Virus record (IMG/VR): IMGVR_UViG_3300020182_000097
Coordinates: 1 to 35,178 of that record
Strand: one strand, 5' to 3'
Origin: a virus
Length of the DNA stretch: 35,178 nt
This document shows positions 31,272 through 35,178 of the stretch, in pieces. The position numbers were made by a program, and so were the translations under genes. Below the pieces are notes generated by a model. That model saw only the letters and a list, made by a program, of their open reading frames with translations. It was not told the origin of the DNA and searched no databases. Position 1 is the first letter of the stretch; each line of letters opens with the position of its first letter.

Positions 31272-31472
31272 ATGGATATTTATGTAGGTGATGGTGACGT
31301 AGTAAAAATGAAGTGCAAAGAAACGGGAGATTGTAAAAACCCAAATATGCACAAGTGGGTCTTAAAAAGCGATGCAGACAAAGCAATAAATAACCTAACA
31401 AATAAAATCAGTAACCTTGAAAAAGAAGCTGAAGCGTTGTACATAGACCGCGTTAATAGCGGTGAAATATAG
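31272..31472 (+). CDS. Cassette 4: 66-residue protein with C-terminal coiled coil
   Basis: ATG at 31272 with AAAGAGGAAATT upstream. An ATG 7 codons earlier overlaps that ribosome site. The first half has Cys and Lys (VKMKCKETGDCKNPN) and the second half is a heptad helix (INNLTNKISNLEKEAEALYI). Possibly a dimeric small protein. Its TAG lies in the R'' box of attC5. Function unknown. Confidence 0.72.
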   Translation: MDIYVGDGDVVKMKCKETGDCKNPNMHKWVLKSDADKAINNLTNKISNLEKEAEALYIDRVNSGEI

Positions 31473-31528
31473 CCCCCATGTAATGTGGGAGTGGGGCGTA
31501 ACGAATCGCATTGACGTTGTTGTTATGC
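31467..31528 (+). repeat. attC5 (variant R'' box)
   Basis: 62 bases, R'' ATATAGC 31467-31473, R' GTTATGC 31522-31528. Left ATGT-AATG pairs with right CATTGACGT, one unpaired G. The R'' differs from the usual pattern (AGC instead of AAC) because the cassette gene ends in TAG, and it does not match the start of cassette 4. Confidence 0.82.
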
Positions 31529-31549
31529 GTTACTACAGAGATAAATATT

Positions 31550-31747
31550 ATGATTGATTGGAAATTTATTGCAGAACAGAATGGGATGACACCCGAAGAA
31601 TTTAAAAAAGAAATATACACCACTGCTGCCATCCTTGGCGCTATGGATTTAGATTTGCGCCGTGCGGATAAAGATGAGGCTATGAAATTTACAGCGCGTA
31701 GCGAGGATGGAGATATAGAAGTTTATATCCGTTACGCTGACACATAA
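31550..31747 (+). CDS. Cassette 5: 65-residue soluble protein
   Basis: ATG at 31550, weak ribosome site (CAGAGATAAATATT). Opening MIDWKFIAEQNGMTPEEFKK contains an Asn-Gly turn and a helix. Then LGAMDLDLRRADKDEAMKF and a beta-like end (DIEVYIRYADT). The start MIDW is shared with cassette 2 (MIDWLEIR), perhaps by chance. Function unknown. Stop in the R'' of attC6. Confidence 0.75.
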   Translation: MIDWKFIAEQNGMTPEEFKKEIYTTAAILGAMDLDLRRADKDEAMKFTARSEDGDIEVYIRYADT

Positions 31748-31825
31748 CCTTGCTTTAAAGCGCGGCGGTATGCCGTATAAAAAGAAACAACAATTCAGCC
31801 GTCGATTTGAAAGCGGTTGTTATAA
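31742..31825 (+). repeat. attC6
   Basis: 84 bases, R'' ACATAAC 31742-31748, R' GTTATAA 31819-31825. Left GCTTT-AAA pairs with right TTTGAAAGC, one unpaired G. Inner hairpin GCGGCGGTATGCCGT. Right arm identical to attC1 and attC8. Confidence 0.93.
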
Positions 31826-31843
31826 ACCTGAAAAGAGATTGAA

Positions 31844-32026
31844 ATGGAAGAGTTAGAGTTAATTAAAGAAATGCACATGATTATGAAGGTTGCTATTGGT
31901 TCTGGTGATTGGGTTGTTGATGGAGCTTGCGACCCAGAGCTTATTTTGGAGCAAGCCGAGGATTTATTGCAAAGGAATGGCGCTGTGGTAAACGGAGTTA
32001 CTGGTGAGTATATGCTTGGTTTATAA
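31844..32026 (+). CDS. Cassette 6: 60-residue acidic protein
   Basis: ATG at 31844, AAAAGAGATTGAA upstream. Acidic amphipathic start (EELELIKEMHMIMKVAIG), Gly/Asp/Trp turn (SGDWVVDGACDP) and a Leu-rich helix (LILEQAEDLLQRNG). No membrane helix or known motif. Function unknown. Confidence 0.75.
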   Translation: MEELELIKEMHMIMKVAIGSGDWVVDGACDPELILEQAEDLLQRNGAVVNGVTGEYMLGL

Positions 32027-32102
32027 CCCCTGTTTAATTTGCGGCGGTAGATGGTGATAAAAACACGGCGGTATACCCGTCAAATTGAAATTGTTGTTAT
32101 AA
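32021..32102 (+). repeat. attC7
   Basis: 82 bases, R'' TTATAAC 32021-32027, R' GTTATAA 32096-32102 (own cassette starts TTATAA, a perfect match). Left TTT-AATTTG pairs with right CAAATTGAAA, one unpaired G. The inner part repeats GCGGCGGTA and CGGCGGTA. Confidence 0.9.
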
Positions 32103-32116
32103 CGTGGAGCTTAGGA

Positions 32117-32515
32117 ATGGGGTTTATTGAAGAGGTTAAAGAAAAGCGAAAAGATATAATCAGTGCTATTGAGCGCACAGAATACAAATACTTTGGGGAT
32201 TATGAATTTACCGAAGCGCAGCATGATGCTGTAGAAGTCTTAGTTGATATTGCAAAGGCGGCAGTAAAGCTCACATCAGTTGAAGGTGACGCAGCTTTAG
32301 GGTTTGGAATGGACAAGAAGATTAAAGCTTTATTAATTGCAGCGTTAAATGTAGTGGATGGAAGATATGGCGATGTTGATACAGAGGATGGTAGTTTTGC
32401 AACAACTTCTGTTGAAAATATGATTGCGCTGGAAGAGGCGTTTTGTGATGCGTTTAATACTAATTCTGACGATGTTATTGCAAGCGAGATAATGCCAAAG
32501 ATAGCGGAGTTATAA
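32117..32515 (+). CDS. Cassette 7: 132-residue helical protein
   Basis: ATG at 32117 with GGAGCTTAGGA upstream. An in-frame ATG at 32051 would translate through attC7 and is rejected. All-alpha composition: acidic start (FIEEVKEKRKDIISAIERTE), then EFTEAQHDAVEVLVDIAKAA and KKIKALLIAALNVVDGRYG. No membrane helix, zinc or HTH. One of the two largest cassette proteins, unassigned. Stop in the R'' of attC8. Confidence 0.75.
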   Translation: MGFIEEVKEKRKDIISAIERTEYKYFGDYEFTEAQHDAVEVLVDIAKAAVKLTSVEGDAALGFGMDKKIKALLIAALNVVDGRYGDVDTEDGSFATTSVENMIALEEAFCDAFNTNSDDVIASEIMPKIAEL

Positions 32516-32594
32516 CCATAGCTTTAAAGCGCGGCGGTATGCTGCATAAAAAGAAACTGAGCAATGACCGTCGATTTGAAAGCGGTTGTTATAT
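32510..32594 (+). repeat. attC8
   Basis: 85 bases, R'' TTATAAC 32510-32516, R' GTTATAT 32588-32594. R'' matches the start of cassette 7 (TTATAA). Same arms as attC6, with the inner hairpin GCGGCGGTATGCTG. Confidence 0.93.
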
Positions 32595-32616
32595 TACGAT
32601 AACGAAGGGTATTAAT

Positions 32617-32814
32617 ATGAAAATAGGAAATTTTAACGGTGATTTAACAGCTACACATAAATGTGGTTCATTAAAAATAACCATAGAAACTGATTGTGGT
32701 TTTGTTATATATGAGGTTATAGATAATGGAAATGGTGAATTAGGAATAAGAAAGACCTCGGATTGTGAGTTAATTGTTAAGCCGAAGTCTGACAATTACA
32801 TAGTAGTAATATAA
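32617..32814 (+). CDS. Cassette 8: 65-residue beta-rich protein
   Basis: ATG at 32617 with ACGAAGGGTATTAAT upstream. Many strands: SLKITIETDCGFVIYEVIDN, then GELGIRKTSDCELIVKP, ending NYIVVI. Two Cys. It looks like a small barrel or beta sandwich. Function unknown. Confidence 0.75.
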   Translation: MKIGNFNGDLTATHKCGSLKITIETDCGFVIYEVIDNGNGELGIRKTSDCELIVKPKSDNYIVVI

Positions 32815-32869
32815 CCATTTAAAAACCCGCGTAGCAGCGCGGAGTCGGAGTTGTTTAACGTTGTTATAA
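32809..32869 (+). repeat. attC9
   Basis: 61 bases, R'' ATATAAC 32809-32815, R' GTTATAA 32863-32869. Left TAAA-AAC pairs with right GTTGTTTA, one unpaired G. Inner stem CCGCGTAGCAGCGCGG. Nearly identical to attC11. R'' matches the start of cassette 8 (TTATAT). Confidence 0.93.
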
Positions 32870-32880
32870 GGATTTTTATT

Positions 32881-33081
32881 ATGAGCATAAAAGACGATTG
32901 GTATAGCTCAGATATAAATGAGCAAGCTGAAAATAAAGGTTGGGCTTTAGGTGACTATACTAGTGATCCTTGTGTTAATTGTGGTAGACATAGAGTGTGC
33001 AAATGCCCGAACGGGAAAACAAGATGCGAAAAATGCAACTGGGTTGAGGTGGATAATGGGTATTGCCCAAAAGCCTTATAA
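32881..33081 (+). CDS. Cassette 9: 66-residue zinc-ribbon-like protein
   Basis: ATG at 32881 with TAAGGATTTTTATT upstream. Two pairs of Cys, C-V-N-C (about 41-44) and C-E-K-C (58-61), with a C-K-C between and a further Cys near the end, give seven Cys in 30 residues: a treble-clef or double-ribbon zinc domain. The N-terminal half is acidic helix. A small zinc protein such as this could bind nucleic acid or a protein partner. Confidence 0.75.
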   Translation: MSIKDDWYSSDINEQAENKGWALGDYTSDPCVNCGRHRVCKCPNGKTRCEKCNWVEVDNGYCPKAL

Positions 33082-33201
33082 CCCTTGGCTATATTGCCAC
33101 GCTAAAACAATAAAATATTGAGGAATGCACGATGACGAACGAAACTAAAGAAGATAAAGCAAGCGATGCAGCAAGTGGTCAAAATGAGCCGGTTGTTATG
33201 T
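33076..33201 (+). repeat. attC10 (large site containing a gene start)
   Basis: 126 bases, R'' TTATAAC 33076-33082, R' GTTATGT 33195-33201. Left GGCT-AT-TTG-CCAC pairs with right GTGG.CAA..ATGAGCC, leaving an unpaired G and an unpaired T. Boundary proof: R'' matches the start of its own cassette 9 (TTATAA), and the cassette that begins at its R' (TTATGT) ends in attC11 with ACATAAC. The long variable loop contains a ribosome site and ATG (33132). Confidence 0.85.
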
Positions 33202-33644
33202 GCTCTTGTAAAAATGTTGGTATTGGCAGCTATGAAAATCAAGTTGTTGTTGACAGGCCGCGACACATGATTGGAAGAACTGAAGGTTCTTCAAATAAAA
33301 AAATTTGCGTCGATACCTGCATTGCTGATGAAATAAAAGCTCTTTGGAATTTAGGCATCTCAACTACAGGATGCTGCTGCGGTCATCAAAAATTGCAAGG
33401 TTATATCGGCGTGATTGATCGGGATATAGATGTTATGAAAATCCTTGGTTATGAGGTGCACAAAAATAATGTTAGGCCAAGTGATGAGGATAGCTTCGTA
33501 CCTAAAAGTACATATTGCCATAGCTGCCAAAAAACAATAGCACCCTCCAATCTTGCTGAGGTTCTTTCTGGCGAACATGATGGTTTAATATTCGTACACG
33601 ACGATGTGCAACATGAGGATGTTATTGGTATGACGTGCAATTAA
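33132..33644 (+). CDS. Cassette 10: Cys-rich protein, possibly fused in frame to attC-encoded residues
   Basis: The ATG at 33132 has TTGAGGAATGCACG upstream and gives 170 residues, of which the first 22 come from attC10. The gene proper probably begins at ATG 33198, inside the R' box (MCSCKNVGIGSYENQVVV..., 148 residues). Cys residues at the MCSC start, in ICVDTCIADEI, STTGCCCGHQKLQGYIGV and YCHSCQKTI suggest metal binding. I recall phage and prophage proteins with the pattern C.C..V.IG.YENQV and GCCCGH. No enzyme class is clear. TAA at 33642-33644. Confidence 0.78.
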   Translation: MTNETKEDKASDAASGQNEPVVMCSCKNVGIGSYENQVVVDRPRHMIGRTEGSSNKKICVDTCIADEIKALWNLGISTTGCCCGHQKLQGYIGVIDRDIDVMKILGYEVHKNNVRPSDEDSFVPKSTYCHSCQKTIAPSNLAEVLSGEHDGLIFVHDDVQHEDVIGMTCN

Positions 33645-33654
33645 CTTTTGGTTC

Positions 33655-33789
33655 ATGAGTGATAATGAGCAAGCCAAAGATGTTGGTATCTTACGTTGTG
33701 GTAGTCGCGCCACAGGCGACAGAGCGACACATAACCATTTAAAAACCCGCGTAGCAGCGCGGAGTCGGAGTTGTTTAACGTTGTTATAA
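33655..33789 (+). CDS. Doubtful 44-codon ORF reading into attC11
   Basis: ATG at 33655 opens a frame (MSDNEQAKDVGILRC...) that runs through attC11 and ends with TAA in its R' box. No clear ribosome site. The DNA also holds the hairpin GTCGC-GCCACAG-GCGAC (33706-33722). It may be a short gene, a decayed remnant, or just the 3' spacer of cassette 10. Confidence 0.25.
   Translation: MSDNEQAKDVGILRCGSRATGDRATHNHLKTRVAARSRSCLTLL
33729..33789 (+). repeat. attC11
   Basis: 61 bases, R'' ACATAAC 33729-33735, R' GTTATAA 33783-33789. Identical to attC9 apart from the second base. R'' is complementary to the start of cassette 10 (TTATGT at 33196). Confidence 0.93.
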
Positions 33790-33798
33790 GGGCTTAAT

Positions 33799-34002
33799 AT
33801 GACAAAGGATCAAATTTGTGATTGGCAGGAATGCTGTAAAGAGTACGAAAAAACTACTAACTTTAAGTATCTTTTCGACAATAGATGGGTGCATGGTAGC
33901 CCAGAATATATAGCACTGTTCTCATTGAATCAGTGGATTATGGGAAAGAACGTTAGAGCAAGATTTTTAGAGTGTAGGCAAGCGACAATGCTTGAGTTTT
34001 AA
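33799..34002 (+). CDS. Cassette 11: 67-residue protein
   Basis: ATG at 33799. The ribosome site AAGGGC overlaps the attC11 edge, so translation depends on the recombination junction. Charged and aromatic (DQICDWQECCKEYEKTTNFK; WIMGKNVRARFLECRQ), four Cys, mostly helical. Function unknown. TAA is 4 bases before the attC12 box. Confidence 0.75.
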   Translation: MTKDQICDWQECCKEYEKTTNFKYLFDNRWVHGSPEYIALFSLNQWIMGKNVRARFLECRQATMLEF

Positions 34003-34006
34003 AGCC

Positions 34007-34066
34007 TTATAACCTCTGCAAAAACCGCGTAGCAACGCGGAGTCGGATTTGTTGCTGTTGTTATGC
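34007..34066 (+). repeat. attC12
   Basis: 60 bases, R'' TTATAAC 34007-34013 (matches TTATAA, the start of cassette 11), R' GTTATGC 34060-34066. Left GCAA-AAACC pairs with right GGATTTGTTGC, one unpaired G. Stem CCGCGTAGCAACGCGG, as in attC9/11. Confidence 0.93.
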
Positions 34067-34093
34067 TTTATTATAAATAATTTAAAATAATGC

Positions 34094-34121
34094 TTGAACT
34101 CTTTAAATAGTTGGGTATAAT
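34094..34121 (+). promoter_or_regulatory. Promoter inside cassette 12
   Basis: TTGAAC (34094-34099), 16 bases, TATAAT (34116-34121). A near-consensus sigma70 promoter lying between the cassette edge and its first gene. Most cassettes lack one and are read from outside. Those with their own promoter often encode toxin-antitoxin or regulatory genes. Confidence 0.75.
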
Positions 34122-34155
34122 ACTTGCGTCAACTAGAGAAACGGAGCAAAGCAAA

Positions 34156-34326
34156 ATGAAAAAATACACAAAAATAATCAACGGAATTACAGTAGAGGCT
34201 TACCGTCACGGTAGCGAGTGGGTTGTTCAAGCTGGTGATATGAATTCTTACACATTCCCTACTAACAAATTCACAATGACTCGCGCCATGGAGTTTATGG
34301 CAGAAACTGCAAGTATGGGGGATTAA
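34156..34326 (+). CDS. Cassette 12, gene 1: 56-residue protein
   Basis: ATG at 34156 with ACGGAGCAAAGCAAA upstream, 35 bases after the -10 box. Beta-like start (YTKIINGITVEAYRHGSEWV) and a helical end (FTMTRAMEFMAETASMGD). No recognised family. The start lies well inside the cassette and the gene is followed 3 bases later by the second gene. Confidence 0.75.
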   Translation: MKKYTKIINGITVEAYRHGSEWVVQAGDMNSYTFPTNKFTMTRAMEFMAETASMGD

Positions 34327-34329
34327 GAA

Positions 34330-34548
34330 ATGTCGCATCCTATAGACCAATTCCCTTGGATTTGTCCTGAGTGCTGTAGCTCATTGGAGGGTGCAGAGAC
34401 CGAAGAAATACAAAAACGACTGCACAGTGGGGAGTCGCAAATAGAAATGAGCTGCAATTTTTGTAATGAGCAGATTACCGCCGACACTAGCGACGAAGAT
34501 ACGATAAAAGGTAATGTGGAGCTTAACCAAAAATGGGTGTACGAGTAA
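34330..34548 (+). CDS. Cassette 12, gene 2: 72-residue zinc-ribbon-like protein
   Basis: Two CxxC knuckles: CPEC (about 12-15, followed by C) and CNFC (about 42-45), with acidic loops between. This is a zinc-ribbon layout. The TAA overlaps the ATG of gene 3 (TAATG). Likely co-regulated with the flanking genes. Role unknown. Confidence 0.75.
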   Translation: MSHPIDQFPWICPECCSSLEGAETEEIQKRLHSGESQIEMSCNFCNEQITADTSDEDTIKGNVELNQKWVYE

Positions 34549-34793
34549 TGAGAAAGTCAATTAAAGAACCATGCTACGTACACTGGGGCAGTGTATTTAC
34601 TGCTAGCTGCGATAATTGTCAAAGGTTGCATCCTACACCTTCACGGCAAGCAAAAAGCGTGGGGCTTAAAAGCCTTACGCAAGTTAGCCAGATAACAGGT
34701 GTTAGTTTAAACACGCTTACAAACTGGCACAGAGACAAGCCTGAGTTATTCCGAATTGTGTTGCTTGGGGTAAAGGCTGATATTGAAGCATAA
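34548..34793 (+). CDS. Cassette 12, gene 3: small HTH regulator-like protein
   Basis: 81 residues from the ATG at 34548. A Cys-rich N-terminal part (EPCYVHWGSVFTASCDNC) is followed by a helix-turn-helix: LTQVSQITGVSLNTLTNWHR (about 42-63), then DKPELFRIVLLGVKADIEA. The S-x-x-T-L-x-N-W-x-x-x-K-P pattern is typical of phage Cro-like or MerR-like minimal HTHs. It could autoregulate the promoter at 34094. Stop in the R'' of attC13. Confidence 0.75.
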   Translation: MRKSIKEPCYVHWGSVFTASCDNCQRLHPTPSRQAKSVGLKSLTQVSQITGVSLNTLTNWHRDKPELFRIVLLGVKADIEA

Positions 34794-34854
34794 CCTATTA
34801 ATGTGCTGCTAACGGAGCAGCGCGGAGTTAGTCAGAACGATTACGTTGTTATGC
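34788..34854 (+). repeat. attC13
   Basis: 67 bases, R'' GCATAAC 34788-34794 (matches TTATGC, start of cassette 12), R' GTTATGC 34848-34854. Left TAAT-GT pairs with right ACGATTA, one unpaired G. Stem CTAAC...GTTAG around GGAGCAGCGCGGA, like attC2/3. Confidence 0.9.
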
Positions 34855-34876
34855 TTTATTATAAGAGAGTAGAGAT

Positions 34877-35017
34877 ATGGAAAAGTTAAGCGAAAAAGAG
34901 CTACTAAAATTATATTTTGAGTTCATTAGATACAGGGATGAAGAATGTGATGGAATGGCACAAATAAGTGTAAAAGATTTCTATTTGAGAGGATTACGTA
35001 ATGGAAAACAATTTTGA
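34877..35017 (+). CDS. Cassette 13, gene 1: 46-residue acidic helical protein
   Basis: ATG at 34877 with AGAGAGTAGAGAT upstream. Charged helix (EKLSEKELLKLYFEFIRYR) and a Cys. Its TGA at 35015-35017 lies inside the start of the next gene (17-base overlap). No family recognised. Confidence 0.68.
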   Translation: MEKLSEKELLKLYFEFIRYRDEECDGMAQISVKDFYLRGLRNGKQF

Positions 35018-35177
35018 TGTAGTAAAAAACTACGGCTTTGAAGATGAAGAAATTATTTTTAACTCTTCCGATTTTAATGAGTGCAAAAAAGTATGTGACG
35101 ATGCCATAAAAAAGGCAGAAAGATGGGAAAGGTTTGCCGTTTATCCTAGCGACCTTATGTTAGGAATTAACGCATAA
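35001..35177 (+). CDS. Cassette 13, gene 2: 58-residue protein ending at the window edge
   Basis: ATG at 35001, with TTGAGAGGATTACGTA upstream inside gene 1. Acidic alpha/beta protein (YGFEDEEIIFNSSDFNECKK; KKAERWERFAVYPSDLM), two Cys. Its TAA overlaps the final GCATAAC. Function unknown. Confidence 0.7.
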   Translation: MENNFDVVKNYGFEDEEIIFNSSDFNECKKVCDDAIKKAERWERFAVYPSDLMLGINA

Positions 35178-35178
35178 C
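35172..35178 (+). repeat. attC14 first box (site cut by the window end)
   Basis: GCATAAC is the R'' box that follows cassette 13. It is complementary to TTATGC, the first bases of that cassette, so a complete attC very probably follows outside the window. Confidence 0.75.

Larger units (their letters stand above)
30375..35178 (+). mobile_element. Integron-type gene-cassette array (13 complete attC sites)
   Basis: Thirteen tandem cassettes, all in + orientation, each a small gene followed by an attC. Box pairs (R''/R') for attC1-13 are TGATAAC/GTTATGT, ACATAAC/GTTATAT, ATATAAC/GTTATAT, ATATAAC/GTTATGT, ATATAGC/GTTATGC, ACATAAC/GTTATAA, TTATAAC/GTTATAA, TTATAAC/GTTATAT, ATATAAC/GTTATAA, TTATAAC/GTTATGT, ACATAAC/GTTATAA, TTATAAC/GTTATGC and GCATAAC/GTTATGC. 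A fourteenth box, GCATAAC, ends the window. All complete sites have an imperfect inverted repeat with an unpaired G in the right arm. Each cassette's start is complementary to the R'' of its own attC, except cassettes 4 and 5. No integrase gene is visible, so the array is of the integrase-less (CALIN) kind or continues outside. Confidence 0.93.

Noticed and set aside
32051-32116. N-terminal extensions of cassette genes through attC sites (32051, 31511, 32539, 32851)
   Set aside because: Each has a later ATG beyond the attC with a ribosome site or at a normal distance from the cassette edge. The upstream ATGs lack ribosome sites. Only attC10 differs.
33645-33728. An additional decayed attC between cassette 10 and attC11
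   Set aside because: A hairpin exists, but no R''/R' box pair is found, and the R'' of attC11 already matches the start of cassette 10, so no extra junction is needed.
30375-35178. CRISPR array, because of regularly spaced repeats
   Set aside because: Repeats are 60-126 bases with internal hairpins, spacers are whole genes of 200-720 bases, and no cas genes are present.

Overview
The window is part of a tailed-bacteriophage genome: AT-rich, almost wholly coding, with overlapping start and stop codons. It has structural and lysis genes at the left end, a T7-like replication module in the middle and, unexpectedly, an integron-type gene-cassette array at the right end. The host is most likely a Gammaproteobacterium, possibly marine. 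That is inferred from the Vibrio-like attC architecture and from a replication module that lacks a T7-type RNA polymerase. It was not tested against any database.

Layout. (1) 1-1955, + strand: the end of a late operon. It holds two small virion or tail-associated proteins, a tiny peptide, a polytopic membrane protein and a membrane-anchored coiled-coil protein (lysis candidates). It ends at hairpins shared with the convergent transcript (1955-2018). (2) 2019-27587, - strand: one very long early operon of about 50 tightly packed genes. It starts at a strong sigma70-like promoter (27615-27643) and its first gene is a T4 DenV-like pyrimidine-dimer glycosylase. Recognisable members are a family A DNA polymerase, a primase-helicase, a Pif1/Dda-like helicase, a 5'-3' exonuclease, an SSB-like protein, a metallophosphoesterase, two HNH nucleases (one with an AP2 domain), a MazG-like pyrophosphohydrolase, a HAD-type 5'-nucleotidase, a dNMP kinase, a stand-alone nucleotidyltransferase and YopX-like and DUF1523-like accessory proteins. 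Three related ~100 bp intergenic repeats interrupt this otherwise gapless operon. (3) 27659-30377, + strand: a divergent early operon of small unknown genes with its own promoter, an internal terminator and a second promoter overlapped by a palindrome. (4) 30375-35178, + strand: thirteen complete attC-like recombination sites and the first box of a fourteenth, separating thirteen cassettes of one to three small ORFs.

The array is the main discovery. Every complete site has an R''-type box at or immediately after the stop codon of the upstream gene, and a GTTATNN R'-type box. An imperfect inverted repeat lies between them, with an unpaired G at the same place in the right arm. In 11 of 13 cassettes the first bases of the cassette are perfectly complementary to the R'' box of its own attC. 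That is the pattern expected if each cassette had existed as a circle with a matched attC. No integron integrase is encoded in the window, so the phage would need a host IntI or one encoded outside the window. The cassettes lie downstream of the phage's rightward genes and could be read from phage promoters. One cassette carries its own promoter.

Five genes shorter than 60 codons were found in apparent gaps of the - strand operon (3136, 9607, 9776, 16359) and the late operon (950). Four more lie in the array (30469, 30992, 34877, 35001). Several starts were moved inward to ATGs with ribosome binding sites.
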